Shown one piece after another: positions 1-8,476 of a stretch of 36,521 nucleotides of DNA (the stretch's first letter is position 1; every line of letters starts with the position of its first letter). The notes under the pieces were generated by a model. The model saw only the letters and a program-made list of their open reading frames with translations. It had not been told where the DNA came from and searched no databases. The position numbers were made by a program, and so were the translations under genes. This stretch comes from an uncultured Clostridia bacterium (GTDB lineage: Bacteria > Bacillota > Clostridia > Saccharofermentanales > Saccharofermentanaceae): positions 1 to 36,521 of the forward strand of contig CAMHSJ010000017.1 of NCBI GenBank assembly GCA_946187935.1, written 5' to 3'.

Positions 1-594
1 TATGTTAACAATATATCTTTGATGAACTCTGACAAAGTAATCAGGCAGTTCTTTAATCACGTCATCCAAACTACAGCGTCTCAGAAAGAAATCTTTTTTA
101 TTATTATAGAAGTGATATTCTATGTAATGCTTATCACTGCTAATGAATGAAATATCATCAATATCGACCTCCTCACTGCGATCGATCAGTTGTAAAACAG
201 TTTTCTTTTTTCTTGGAACGCTTATCGCAGCACAGATACACTCGTATAACTCCAACTTGAATGTTGTTTCCTGTTTTACGAGATATCTGATTGCATTATA
301 CCTGTATCCCTCTCTTGTAAAATCATAATAATTGGTCGCAAAGGCAATCTTGGCTTCGGGAAAGATCTCGTAGATCCTCTTAGCAGTATCAAAACCCGTC
401 AGCCCTTCCATATCATAATCAAGTATAAAAAGCGCGTAGTCTCTCAGCGACCCGCTCATTTGTAGCAGTTCTTCACCTGATTCGAACAGGTCACAACATG
501 ATTCGATTCCGTGTTCGGTCATGAATTCTCCAATCAATGACTTCTCATACTCAAGGAACTCTTTGCTATCATCACATAACGCTATATACATCAT
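1..594 (-). CDS. LytTR-family response regulator (partial, C-terminal end cut by window edge)
   Basis: My translation of the reverse strand gives 198 codons that run off the window start. The N-terminus is a CheY-like receiver: acidic pair D8-D9, phosphoacceptor D59 in LDYDMEGLTGFD, then ATNYYDF and a lysine near residue 106 in YLVKQ. From about residue 125 a LytTR DNA-binding domain follows, with SSDKHYIEYHF and the typical end RVHQRYIVN, so only a few C-terminal residues can be missing. This is the AgrA/VirR-like architecture; such regulators bind direct repeats upstream of peptide-signalling or bacteriocin genes. Two adjacent ATGs (594 and 591) sit behind GGGA; either could start. It lies 43 bases downstream of pcrA on the same strand with no terminator seen. 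A partner histidine kinase, if any, would be outside the window. Confidence 0.88.
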   Translation of the reverse strand, partial: MMYIALCDDSKEFLEYEKSLIGEFMTEHGIESCCDLFESGEELLQMSGSLRDYALFILDYDMEGLTGFDTAKRIYEIFPEAKIAFATNYYDFTREGYRYNAIRYLVKQETTFKLELYECICAAISVPRKKKTVLQLIDRSEEVDIDDISFISSDKHYIEYHFYNNKKDFFLRRCSLDDVIKELPDYFVRVHQRYIVNI

Positions 595-637
595 TTTCCC
601 AAAACCACTTTGCTAATTATTATCCCTATATCTTGAT

Positions 638-3004
638 TTATACCCTCTTAAGTCCCGAGGAATTGACGAGCATGTTCTTGCGCATGCCGTCAAAGTCTAT
701 GGTGACCAATGCGTCTCCGCCTGCCATCTCGACCCTTAAGACCTTGCCCTCGCCGAATCTGGGATGAGAGACCATCATGCCCTCGGTTACTTCATCTGCG
801 GTAAGGGCGCCTTCCACCTTCTTGGGTTTTCTGTCAAACTGCGAAGCGAGTGATGCGCTTATGGTCTTTCTGGATTCCTCACGCCTGGGTGAAACATCTT
901 CGGTCTTCTCTATCTTCCTCTCTCTTCCCATCGGGTAAAGAAGCTCTTTGTTGATCTCAGATATGAACCTTGAAGGTCTGTTGCACTGTGTGTTACCGAA
1001 GAGGAGTCTCTGTCTTGCGAGAACGATAAAGAGATTCTTCTTCGCCCTGGTTATCGCAACATACATGAGACGGCGTTCCTCTTCTATCTCGGATTCGCTC
1101 TCCATAGCGCGGTATCCCGGGAAGACGCCCTCTTCGCAGCCTACCAGGAATACTGCACCGAACTCCAGACCCTTGGCGGAGTGTATCGTCATGAGCTTGA
1201 CGAAATCGTCAGTCTCATCGAAGTTGTCGCCCTCTGTTACCAGTGCCGCATTCTCAAGATATATGCGCAGGATCCCTTCGGTCGTATCAGCAGTAGATGT
1301 GTCTATGAACTCATCTCCGCCCTCGGAAGGTTCACCTCTGTGTTCCTTGTCGAACTCAGCTGCTTCAGACAGAAGTTCCTTGAGGTTCTCGACCCTGTCA
1401 ACGATCTCGCCTTTCTTCTCACGCTGCTCTACTATCTCATCGATGACGCCTGATTCGTTCTCGACATAGTCTACAAAATGCATGAAGTCCATGTCGCCGG
1501 TGATGAGCGCATCTCTCATTCTCTCGATCAGTTCAGTGAAATCGAACAAACGGTTAGCAGATCTGGCAAGATCCGGATAGCTGTCCGCATTACGCGCCAC
1601 GGTAAACATATCAATGCCCTGATCTATCGAGATCTGACGGATCTTATCCACGGTAGTATCGCCGATACCGCGCTTGGGGACATTGATCACCCTCTCGAAT
1701 GAGATGTTATCAGAAGTGTCGTTGATGAGCCTCAAGTAGCAGAGAATGTCCTTGATCTCCTTACGGTCGTAGAACCTGAGACCGCCGTAGACCTTGAACG
1801 GGATGCCGAAAGATGAGAGCGTGGATTCAAGACTACGCGACAGGGCATTCATGCGGTAAAGAACGGCGCAGTCCTTGTAACTGAACTTGCCCTTCACCAC
1901 TACCATCTTGATAGTCTGTGCAACGAACCTCGCTTCGTCCTGTCCTGAATCGGAGTTCATGAGGATTATCCTGTCGCCCTTGGATCCTGATGTCCTCAGG
2001 GTCTTGGACTTCCTCTTTGTGTTATGAGCTATAACGCAGTTGGCGGCATCGAGTATCGTCTGTGTCGATCTGTAGTTCTCTTCGAGCTTTATGACCTTGC
2101 AGCCCGGGAAGTCCTTCTCAAACGATAAGATGAGCTTGACATCAGCGCCTCTGAAAGAGTAGATCGACTGGTCGTCATCACCTACCACGCAGATGTTCTT
2201 ATGCATTCCGGCCAAAAGCATCACGGCCTCGTACTGAGGCGTGTTGGTATCCTGATACTCATCGACCATTATGTATCTGAAACGGTCCTGATAACTCGAG
2301 AGTATCTCGGGATCGTTCTTGAGCAGCCTTACCATGTTGACAAGGATGTCGTCAAAGTCCATCGCGTTATTGGCAGACAGTTTCTCCATATACCTCTTGT
2401 AGACCTTGGCGCAAGAGGACAGGAAATAATCTCCGCCTGCAAATCTGGTGAAGCTGTCAACATTCATGAGCTTGTTCTTGGCCTTGGAGATCTCGCTTAA
2501 TATCGCCCTCGGCTTAAACCTGCTCTCGGGAATGCCCAGCTCCTTCATGGAATCCCTTATGAGCTTGAGCTGGTCGTCAGAATCAACGATCATGAAATTT
2601 GATGTAAAGCCTATGGACTCTGCATGTCTTCTAAGGAGCTTGGCAAAGATGCTGTGGAAAGTGCCGCACCAGATATATCTGGCTTCATCACCCACAAGTG
2701 CCTCGATCCTCTCACGCATCTCGTTGGCAGCCTTGTTGGTAAATGTGATCGCAAGGATAGACGAAGGCCTTACGTTATGCTGCCTCATCATGTAAGCAAT
2801 CCTGTATGTAATGACACGGGTCTTGCCTGAGCCTGCGCCTGCAAGGATAAGAAGAGGTCCGTTAAGGTGGGTTACCGCCGCCCTCTGTTCATCGTTGAGT
2901 CCGTCTAACAGAGCAGATGCATCCGTCACATAGGAAGCACCGGCTCCGTATATCGATTCCATCTCCGAGAAGAACTCGCTCTCGCTGTCGTTATGGTCTG
3001 CCAT
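638..3004 (-). CDS. pcrA: ATP-dependent DNA helicase PcrA/UvrD
   Basis: A superfamily 1A 3'-5' DNA helicase of repair and replication-fork maintenance, 788 aa, normal for PcrA. All motifs are visible: Walker A AGAGSGKT (55-62), motif Ia ITFTNKAANEMRER, motif II VDEYQDT (247-253), motif III GDDDQSIYSFRGAD (275-288), motif IV EENYRST, motif V TIHSAKGLEF and motif VI YVAITRAKK. The C-terminus has VSHPRFGEGKV and a small beta domain, matching the PcrA C-terminal Tudor-like domain known to contact RNA polymerase. I chose ATG 3004 because GGAG lies 6 nt upstream; a TTG one codon earlier would leave only 3 nt. The N-terminal extension of about 35 residues before the Q motif (LNDEQRAAV) is longer than in Bacillus and acidic. 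The gene downstream on the strand is the response regulator. Confidence 0.96.
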   Translation of the reverse strand: MADHNDSESEFFSEMESIYGAGASYVTDASALLDGLNDEQRAAVTHLNGPLLILAGAGSGKTRVITYRIAYMMRQHNVRPSSILAITFTNKAANEMRERIEALVGDEARYIWCGTFHSIFAKLLRRHAESIGFTSNFMIVDSDDQLKLIRDSMKELGIPESRFKPRAILSEISKAKNKLMNVDSFTRFAGGDYFLSSCAKVYKRYMEKLSANNAMDFDDILVNMVRLLKNDPEILSSYQDRFRYIMVDEYQDTNTPQYEAVMLLAGMHKNICVVGDDDQSIYSFRGADVKLILSFEKDFPGCKVIKLEENYRSTQTILDAANCVIAHNTKRKSKTLRTSGSKGDRIILMNSDSGQDEARFVAQTIKMVVVKGKFSYKDCAVLYRMNALSRSLESTLSSFGIPFKVYGGLRFYDRKEIKDILCYLRLINDTSDNISFERVINVPKRGIGDTTVDKIRQISIDQGIDMFTVARNADSYPDLARSANRLFDFTELIERMRDALITGDMDFMHFVDYVENESGVIDEIVEQREKKGEIVDRVENLKELLSEAAEFDKEHRGEPSEGGDEFIDTSTADTTEGILRIYLENAALVTEGDNFDETDDFVKLMTIHSAKGLEFGAVFLVGCEEGVFPGYRAMESESEIEEERRLMYVAITRAKKNLFIVLARQRLLFGNTQCNRPSRFISEINKELLYPMGRERKIEKTEDVSPRREESRKTISASLASQFDRKPKKVEGALTADEVTEGMMVSHPRFGEGKVLRVEMAGGDALVTIDFDGMRKNMLVNSSGLKRV

Positions 3005-3076
3005 CAAACACTCCGGGTATTATAGATTTCTTAAAATTACTATCAGAGATTATAGCAATTTTTAACATCATTTAAC

Positions 3077-3706
3077 TCAATAACCGAGATCGTCATTTAC
3101 GAGGATAACGCTTATCCTTCCCGGATGCCTGGAATAACGTGTTATAAGTATCTGGCAGCATATGGTGTCAGGAGACTTGCAGTTAAAGCATGTCCCTTTT
3201 TTCGAGCATGGCGTGTCGAGTCCGAAACGCTGTGCATTGATCGGTGCCGCAACAGTTCTGGCACGCTTCATGGCAGAATCGATGTCACTGCACACCTTAT
3301 TCATGCCGACGACGAAGATGACATGCTTCGGGCCCTGGGCTATAGCTGACACCCTGTTGGAGTTGCCGTCGATGTTTACGAGGATGCCGTCATCGGTCAT
3401 GGCATTACAGCTGGCAAGGAAGAAATCCGCATCGTAAGCCATGAGCATAGCCTGCCTTTTGTCTTCGTATTTATCGCGGTCAATAAAGACGTAATTACCC
3501 TCCTTAAGTGCAGCAGACAGGCCGATCTCGTGCACGCTCATGCCGCCGCCCATTGAGACAGAGCTGCCTTCGGGTATAAGATCCAAAGCTGTCTTAAGTG
3601 CTTCTTCCCTGCTTGCTGCATAGTAGCCTTCCATGTTGCGTGACTTGAGACCTTCTATCGTCTTCTGTGCCAGGAGTTCATTGCGCTTTTTTATGTTCTC
3701 GTTCAT
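3077..3706 (-). CDS. LUD-domain protein (LutC/YkgG-like, lactate-utilisation family)
   Basis: A 209-aa LUD (DUF162) protein. Seen: the family signature VSMGGGMSVHEIGL near residues 49-62, ASCNAMTDDGILVNIDG, and a C-terminal cysteine cluster TPCSKKGTCFNCKSPDTICC. LUD proteins in LutABC operons take part in L-lactate oxidation, but here no lutA or lutB neighbour exists, so this is a stand-alone family member. Stand-alone clostridial homologues often carry this CxxxxxCxxCxxxxxxCC cluster, which suggests metal or Fe-S binding (inference). GAGGT lies 6 nt before ATG 3706. An extended -10 at 3739-3747 gives it its own promoter. Substrate and role are unknown. Confidence 0.85.
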   Translation of the reverse strand: MNENIKKRNELLAQKTIEGLKSRNMEGYYAASREEALKTALDLIPEGSSVSMGGGMSVHEIGLSAALKEGNYVFIDRDKYEDKRQAMLMAYDADFFLASCNAMTDDGILVNIDGNSNRVSAIAQGPKHVIFVVGMNKVCSDIDSAMKRARTVAAPINAQRFGLDTPCSKKGTCFNCKSPDTICCQILITRYSRHPGRISVILVNDDLGY

Positions 3707-3738
3707 GGTATTACCTCACTTGTTATTTATCCTTATAA

Positions 3739-3747
3739 ATTCTAACA
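3739..3747 (-). promoter_or_regulatory. Extended -10 promoter for the LUD gene
   Basis: The reverse strand reads TGTTAGAAT, an extended -10 (TGn plus TAGAAT). No good -35 is found 17 bp upstream. The predicted start near 3732 would leave a leader of about 26 nt that includes the GAGGT ribosome site. The same TGTTA core recurs at three other minus-strand promoters in the window. Confidence 0.4.
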
Positions 3748-3913
3748 CGACTGAGGCTTTATCTCTTATGTTTATCGGGTGTTTTTGAGGTTTTTATGTC
3801 AGGCCTGATTTGTCGGTTTTTGTATGATTTTGTCTCATTTTTCATTCATTTTCGCGGGTATCATCTTAAGTAACAGATCTTTAAGTCAAGGCAACAATGC
3901 ATTGACGACACGC

Positions 3914-3927
3914 ATTATACGTATTAT
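3914..3927. promoter_or_regulatory. Near-palindrome upstream of hicA, possible HicB operator
   Basis: ATTATACGTATTAT matches its reverse complement at 12 of 14 positions, with a perfect core ATACGTAT. It lies just upstream of the hicA ribosome site. HicB antitoxins with a C-terminal DNA-binding domain commonly repress their own operon through palindromes near the promoter, so this is a candidate operator by position only. Confidence 0.35.
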
Positions 3928-3944
3928 CATTTAGGAGGAAGTAA

Positions 3945-4127
3945 ATGAAAGTTTCTGAGATGAAGAGACTTCTTAAGAAGAACGGATGTTATTTCGTCAG
4001 GCATCTTCGAGGACATGAAGACTGGTACTCACCGGTTACGCATCGGCATTTTCTTATTCCAAGACATGATTCCCATGAACTGGGTACGGGAATAGAGAAT
4101 GCCATAAGAAAACAGGCAGGTTTGTAA
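3945..4127 (+). CDS. hicA: HicA-family mRNA interferase toxin
   Basis: A 60-aa HicA toxin, full length for the family (small dsRBD-like fold that cleaves mRNA). Seen: N-terminal KVSEMKRLLKKNGC, the catalytic-site region RGHEDWYSP with the likely catalytic histidine H24, the strand FLIPRH, and the terminal helix GTGIENAIRKQAGL. Most homologues have a GSHH-type motif at this point; here it is GHED, so one residue of the usual doublet differs while the key His is kept. AGGAGG lies 6 nt before ATG. hicB begins 3 nt after its stop, the normal HicAB toxin-first order. HicB is expected to block the active site. Confidence 0.9.
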   Translation: MKVSEMKRLLKKNGCYFVRHLRGHEDWYSPVTHRHFLIPRHDSHELGTGIENAIRKQAGL

Positions 4128-4130
4128 ACT

Positions 4131-4553
4131 ATGAATAACAAAGAAAACCATCCATCTACCTATGTTTATCCGGCCATATTCACTCCTGAGCCGGAGGGAG
4201 GTTATTACATCCACTTCCCTGACATTGAGAATTGCTTTACTTGCGGTGATACAGTCGAAGAAGGCATGATCATGGCAAAAGACGCGCTCGCGCTTATGGT
4301 CTACACAAATTATGAAGAGACAGGCGAACCTGCCCCTTTAAGCACTCCGATAAAATCTCTTAAACTGGCAAAAAACGAATTTGCATCATATGTCATCTGC
4401 AATACGGCAGAATGCAGGAGAAAGTTCGGCACCAAGGCTGTTAAGAAGACTCTGACCATACCGGAATGGCTTAACTACGAAGCCGAGAAGGCGCACATTA
4501 ACTTTTCCAAGGTCTTACAGGAAGCATTGAAAGAGAAGCTCAATGTGAACTGA
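4131..4553 (+). CDS. hicB: HicB-family antitoxin
   Basis: A 140-aa antitoxin. Residues about 7-70 form the partial RNase H-like HicB domain (YPAIFTPEPEGGYYIHFPD, then DTVEEGMIMAKDALALM). The C-terminus KKTLTIPEWLNYEAEKA plus INFSKVLQEALKEKL looks like a ribbon-helix-helix DNA-binding domain, so it probably both neutralises HicA and represses the operon. It starts 3 nt after hicA with only a weak ribosome site, which suggests translational coupling. Complete with no frameshift, so the pair appears intact. No other mobile or phage gene is seen around it. Confidence 0.9.
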   Translation: MNNKENHPSTYVYPAIFTPEPEGGYYIHFPDIENCFTCGDTVEEGMIMAKDALALMVYTNYEETGEPAPLSTPIKSLKLAKNEFASYVICNTAECRRKFGTKAVKKTLTIPEWLNYEAEKAHINFSKVLQEALKEKLNVN

Positions 4554-4577
4554 CCTTTTATCAGGCATAAGATTTAT

Positions 4578-4605
4578 TTGCACATAATCTTAAGAAATAT
4601 ATAAT
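4578..4605 (+). promoter_or_regulatory. ktrB promoter, predicted to give a leaderless mRNA
   Basis: TTGCAC (4578-4583), a 16-bp spacer, and a consensus TATAAT (4600-4605). The hexamer ends 7 nt before the A of the ktrB ATG at 4612, so transcription should begin at or within a base of the start codon. There is no Shine-Dalgarno between the hexamer and the ATG. Confidence 0.6.
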
Positions 4606-4611
4606 TATCCT

Positions 4612-5964
4612 ATGCCTGATTACAGAGATTCAAACAAGTCATCCAAGTTCTTTACGCTTACGGGATCGCAGACCATCCTTTTGGGCTTTCTTATGCTGAT
4701 CCTAATGGGAACGCTGCTTCTCATGCTGCCCATCGCGACCAAGGACAGGAGCTGCGTCGGGTTTACCGATGCTTTCTTCACCGCGACATCCGCCAGCTGC
4801 GTTACAGGTCTTATCGTAAAAGACACACAGAGCTCATGGTCTCTCTTTGGGCAGGTGGTAATACTTATACTCATACAGATCGGCGGAATGGGCGTCGTCA
4901 CCATAACAACACTACTGTCCGCACTGACAGGAAGAAAGATCGGACTTCTTACCCGTTCAACCATGCAGGAAGCAGTATCCGCCCCCAACCTCGGCGGCAT
5001 CGTAAGGCACATGAACTTCATAATCAAGGGGACCATATTGTTCGAGCTTACGGGAGCTCTTCTCATGGCTCCTGTATTCATTAAAGCTGCTGGTCCCGTC
5101 AAAGGCATCTGGTATTCCCTGTTCAGCTCGATATCGGCATTCTGCAATGCAGGCTTCGACCTTAACGGTTCATACGGATCTTTTTCATCCATGATGCCCT
5201 ATGCCGATAATCCCGTCATAGTGCTTACGTTATTTGCTCTGATCCTTACGGGCGGTCTCGGCTTTATCACATGGAAGGATATAAGGGATCACGGCCTGAA
5301 GTTCAGATACTACAGCACCCAGAGCAAGCTGATAATCGTGTGCGAGATAATACTCATCTCCGTACCCTTCATGCTCCTGTTCTTCCTGGAATACGGAGAC
5401 CTTCCTATGAAGCAGCGCGTTCTCGCTTCGATTTTCCAGGCCATCACGCCGAGAACTGCGGGCTTTAACACCACTGACTATAACAACTTCTCAGATGCGG
5501 GCATCGCCATGACGATAGTACTGATGCTGATAGGCGGCGCTCCGGGTTCTACCGCGGGAGGCATGAAGATCACGACAGTCGCCATCCTTCTCATTGCAAC
5601 ATTATCTGCATTCAGACGCGAAAAGTCTCCGTCCGTGTTCAAGCGCAGGATCCCCTTGGACATCGTTCAGTCTGCTGTTGCAGTATTTACTCTTGATCTG
5701 TCTCTGGCACTGACAGGCGCCATGCTGATAAGCAGGATAGAGAGCCTGCCCATAAGGGCTACACTTTTCGAGAGCGCATCTGCGGTTGCTACCGTAGGCT
5801 TATCCTTAGGGATCACTTCAGGTATCAGCACGATATCAAAATACCTGCTCATAGTACTGATGTTCGTAGGCAGGGTCGGCGGACTTACGCTCGTATTTGC
5901 CGCCATATCAAGGAAGAGAAGCACGACGGGAGAATATCCCAAAGACCATATAGCGATCGGCTAA
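4612..5964 (+). CDS. ktrB: TrkH/KtrB-family potassium uptake channel subunit
   Basis: A 450-aa membrane protein that forms the K+ (or Na+-coupled K+) path of a Ktr/Trk system. The four pore-loop repeats are visible: SASCVTGL, SAFCNAGFDL, TPRTAGFNTTD and SAVATVGLS, each with the selectivity-filter glycine. Also seen are IGGMGVVTITT, the conserved gating-loop segment GGAPGSTAGGMKITT and GRVGGLTLVFA. The first ATG gives the usual short cytoplasmic N-terminus ahead of TM1, and no better start exists downstream before the membrane segment. The start has no Shine-Dalgarno and lies 7 nt after a TATAAT box. The partner ktrA follows after 13 nt, so the two form an operon. Confidence 0.95.
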   Translation: MPDYRDSNKSSKFFTLTGSQTILLGFLMLILMGTLLLMLPIATKDRSCVGFTDAFFTATSASCVTGLIVKDTQSSWSLFGQVVILILIQIGGMGVVTITTLLSALTGRKIGLLTRSTMQEAVSAPNLGGIVRHMNFIIKGTILFELTGALLMAPVFIKAAGPVKGIWYSLFSSISAFCNAGFDLNGSYGSFSSMMPYADNPVIVLTLFALILTGGLGFITWKDIRDHGLKFRYYSTQSKLIIVCEIILISVPFMLLFFLEYGDLPMKQRVLASIFQAITPRTAGFNTTDYNNFSDAGIAMTIVLMLIGGAPGSTAGGMKITTVAILLIATLSAFRREKSPSVFKRRIPLDIVQSAVAVFTLDLSLALTGAMLISRIESLPIRATLFESASAVATVGLSLGITSGISTISKYLLIVLMFVGRVGGLTLVFAAISRKRSTTGEYPKDHIAIG

Positions 5965-5977
5965 GAAAGGACATGTT

Positions 5978-6634
5978 ATGAAGAGCATTTTGGTTGTTGG
6001 CGCAGGAAGATTCGGTATCCATCTCATCAGGCAGCTCCACAAGGGCGGCGACGAGATCCTCGCAGTGGACATCTCCGAAGAAAGGCTCGAGCATGTTCTT
6101 GATTATGTTACCAGCTCACTCATAGGCGATGCCACGGATGAGGATTTTGTGCGTTCCATAGGCGTATCCAATTTCGATGTCTGCATCGTAGCCATAGGTG
6201 ATAATTTCCAGTCATCTCTCGAGACGACTTCTCTGCTTAAAGAATGCGGAGCCAAGTTCGTCGTAGCAAGAGCATCAAGAGAAGTCCACGAGAAGTTCCT
6301 CTTAAGGAACGGCGCAGATGCAGTCATCTTCCCTGAGAAGCAGATGGCTGAGTGGACTGCGATAAGATTCTCCTCGACCAATATCTTAGACTATATCGAA
6401 GTTCCCGGAGAGTACTCGATCTTCGAGATCGCAGTGCCCAAGCATTGGGTCGGCAAGTCTCTCCTGGAATTAAAGATCCGCCAGAATACTCACCTTAACG
6501 TAGTCGCAGTGAGAAAGACCGGCGGAGAATTAAACTTTGATGTTGATCCTGAAACTGTATTTGAAGAAGGAAGCTCCCTGATGATCCTCGGCAGAGACAA
6601 GGATATCAAGAAGCACCTTCACTTAAATTACTGA
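5978..6634 (+). CDS. ktrA: KtrA/TrkA RCK-domain regulatory subunit
   Basis: A 218-aa cytoplasmic gating subunit of the potassium channel. The N-terminal RCK/Rossmann domain (1-135) has the nucleotide-binding loop GAGRFG (8-13), the acidic residue D31 at the end of strand 2, and GDATDE (50-55). The C-terminal RCK_C domain (about 140-218) includes FEIAVPKHWVGKSLLEL and the last strand SLMILG. The family binds ATP/ADP, and often c-di-AMP at RCK_C, to control KtrB. AAAGGA is 6 nt before ATG. It ends 2 nt from the convergent DUF4097 gene. The size fits a single-RCK KtrA rather than the tandem-RCK TrkA of Proteobacteria. Confidence 0.94.
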   Translation: MKSILVVGAGRFGIHLIRQLHKGGDEILAVDISEERLEHVLDYVTSSLIGDATDEDFVRSIGVSNFDVCIVAIGDNFQSSLETTSLLKECGAKFVVARASREVHEKFLLRNGADAVIFPEKQMAEWTAIRFSSTNILDYIEVPGEYSIFEIAVPKHWVGKSLLELKIRQNTHLNVVAVRKTGGELNFDVDPETVFEEGSSLMILGRDKDIKKHLHLNY

Positions 6635-6636
6635 TA

Positions 6637-7512
6637 TCAAGCGATCTCGATATCACCTGTACCCAGATCGATCTTAAAGATCCTTGAAGCATCCTGGTTG
6701 TGACCGGGATAGTCAACGTCGCCTGTTATGGTGTCAAGATCGTAGTCGTAATCATTCTCGTTAATGAGATCACAATCCACATCACCTGTGGTTATCTTGA
6801 CATCGATATCAGAAGCTTCAAAACGGTCTGCACTAAGATCACCCGTTACTGCTGTGATCTTTACCGTATCAGCTGTAACGTCGCTGATCTTGATGTCACC
6901 TGTCGTGATATCTACTGTAAGAGAAGAGATATCCTTATAACCCTTAAGGTCCAGATCACCTGTCGTGATATCGATCATTGCTTCCTTAACGCTTGTACCC
7001 TCAAGTGAAACATCACCTGTGCTGATCTTAACATCGAGCTTGACCACATCGAGATCCGTCCTGGTGGATACATCACCTGTATCGATATCAAGTATTGCAG
7101 AATAAAGCACAGTACCCTCAGGGATATAAACGACAACATCAGGCTCAGTATTTATATTTAAACCAACGTTGAAATTAAGGTTTAAGCCTTCCTGATGTGC
7201 AACTATCTTGAGGACTCCGTCTTCGACCTTGATGTCATGTGTAAGCTTCTCGTTCTCGTTATAGTCAACTCTGAAAGAAGAATCATCTGACTTCCTGAAC
7301 TCGATGTCCTCAGCAACGAGGTTTACATCAAGAGAAGTGATCTCTTCTGTAAACTCTGCTGTCTTCCTCTCTGTATTGAGTTTTGCAGTTGAATTTGCAG
7401 TGAATACGTTCCATGCCTTGCCACTTGCGAAAAATGCTACGAAGCAGATGATCAGTCCTGCTACGATCAAAGCTCCTGCTGTAATAAGTATGATTAATGT
7501 CGGTTTGCTCAT
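6637..7512 (-). CDS. DUF4097-family membrane-anchored beta-repeat protein
   Basis: A 291-aa protein with one N-terminal membrane segment (about 7-30) and an exported beta-repeat body. From about residue 143 on it carries eight TGD motifs at intervals of roughly 15-25 residues (DTGDVS, STGDVS, TTGDLD, TTGDIK, VTGDLS, TTGDVD, ITGDVD, GTGDIE), the hallmark of DUF4097 (putative adhesin) proteins that likely form a right-handed beta-helix. Function is unknown; members occur with PadR and HAAS partners, as here. The stop falls straight after the last TGD repeat. AAGGAGA precedes ATG 7512; the HAAS gene ends 16 nt upstream, so it is third in the operon. Confidence 0.88.
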   Translation of the reverse strand: MSKPTLIILITAGALIVAGLIICFVAFFASGKAWNVFTANSTAKLNTERKTAEFTEEITSLDVNLVAEDIEFRKSDDSSFRVDYNENEKLTHDIKVEDGVLKIVAHQEGLNLNFNVGLNINTEPDVVVYIPEGTVLYSAILDIDTGDVSTRTDLDVVKLDVKISTGDVSLEGTSVKEAMIDITTGDLDLKGYKDISSLTVDITTGDIKISDVTADTVKITAVTGDLSADRFEASDIDVKITTGDVDCDLINENDYDYDLDTITGDVDYPGHNQDASRIFKIDLGTGDIEIA

Positions 7513-7528
7513 TTTATTTCTCCTTATA

Positions 7529-8122
7529 TCACTTCTTGATAAATAATCTCTTGATCCACTTTACGAACGCCTTCATAAGCTTGAAGAGTCCGATGCATGC
7601 CCACTTAACGGGAATAACGAGCGCGAGTCCCAATCCTACGCCAAGTACGCCCATGCCTATGATGCCCAGTGTATTGAGGCCGCCTGAGGTATAAAGACCC
7701 GTAAGCGCCATTACTATCATCGCAAGGCCTCCTATGACAAGGCCGACTATCGTCGCGATAAGCGAGATAACGAGTGACCAGAGCGTTACATAGATACTGA
7801 AGAGCACTGCGATAACCGAGATAAGGGCCGGTACCCAGATGGGGAAAAGCAATATGATCATTACGATCTCCCATGTCTCTATCGACTGCTTCTTGCGGTT
7901 CACCTTAGCCTTAACGAGCTTGGTGATAGGCGTATCGAGTAAGATCTCGCTTGCGATCTCTTCAGGTGTTCCGATGTCCTTGATGGCATCTTCTTCACTC
8001 AGTCCGTCCTCTGTACGGTCATCGATAGCTTCTTCATAGAAGGAAAGGGCTTTGGTTATATCTTCTTCGCTAAGGCCTTCTAATCTTGCCTTAACATCAT
8101 CTAAGAATTCCTGTCTGTTCAT
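7529..8122 (-). CDS. HAAS-domain (DUF1700) membrane protein
   Basis: A 197-aa protein. Residues 1-70 form the soluble HAAS domain (MNRQEFLDDVKARLEGL, then SFYEEAIDDRTEDGLSEEDA and IGTPEEIASEIL). After a basic linker (KAKVNRKK) there are about four membrane segments (85-185) and a basic tail. HAAS proteins are almost always encoded next to a PadR regulator and are thought to be sensors or partners of it; mechanism unknown. The start ATG overlaps the padR stop by 4 nt (ATGA), showing translational coupling. Confidence 0.9.
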   Translation of the reverse strand: MNRQEFLDDVKARLEGLSEEDITKALSFYEEAIDDRTEDGLSEEDAIKDIGTPEEIASEILLDTPITKLVKAKVNRKKQSIETWEIVMIILLFPIWVPALISVIAVLFSIYVTLWSLVISLIATIVGLVIGGLAMIVMALTGLYTSGGLNTLGIIGMGVLGVGLGLALVIPVKWACIGLFKLMKAFVKWIKRLFIKK

Positions 8123-8436
8123 GCCGATTTTCCCTCCCTGGTAACGTACTCATACACATCCATCACTTCCTGCCATTCGTTGACAAAATCGTCAATCCGT
8201 TTGACCCCCTCTTTGGTAATGTGGTAGTACTTCCTGAGCCTGCCGTTATGTTCGACCGAATTAACGGTCAGGAGTTTTCCTTCTTCGAGTCTCTTTAAGA
8301 TAGGGTAAAGTGTTGACTCTGATATCTTTATATAAGGCGAAGTATCCTTGATGATCTTGTATCCGTAAGAGTCTTCATATTTGATAGCGGAAAGCACACA
8401 AACATCAAGTAATCCCCTTTTAAGCTGTATATCCAC
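8119..8436 (-). CDS. PadR-family transcriptional regulator
   Basis: A 105-aa PadR regulator. Winged-helix core: LKRGLLDVCVLSAIKYED, YGYKIIKD, SESTLYPILKRLEEGKLL and RLRKYYHITKEG, then a short dimerisation helix. The start is the GTG at 8436: AAAGGAGG lies 7 nt upstream, whereas the further-upstream ATG at 8505 would lie within the promoter. It leads the padR-HAAS-DUF4097 operon. A TTGACA promoter with an ATAC-type dyad sits 40-70 bases upstream, so autorepression is likely. PadR ligands are diverse and nothing here shows which applies. Confidence 0.92.
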   Translation of the reverse strand: MDIQLKRGLLDVCVLSAIKYEDSYGYKIIKDTSPYIKISESTLYPILKRLEEGKLLTVNSVEHNGRLRKYYHITKEGVKRIDDFVNEWQEVMDVYEYVTREGKSA

Positions 8437-8476
8437 TTGAATACCTCCTTTCGTGTAATACTGCTCTATGCGATAT

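Noticed and set aside
948..1469. A 173-codon plus-strand frame inside pcrA
   Set aside because: It opposes a fully motif-supported helicase, has no ribosome site and shows no recognisable domain.
3902..3930. TTGACG-17-TATCAT as the hicA promoter
   Set aside because: The -10 would place the transcription start on the AGGAGG ribosome site, leaving it unusable.
6632..6655. TGATATC/GATATCA inverted repeat between ktrA and the DUF4097 gene as a shared terminator
   Set aside because: Only 7 pairs around a 10-nt loop, no T-run either way, and half of it encodes the end of the DUF4097 protein.
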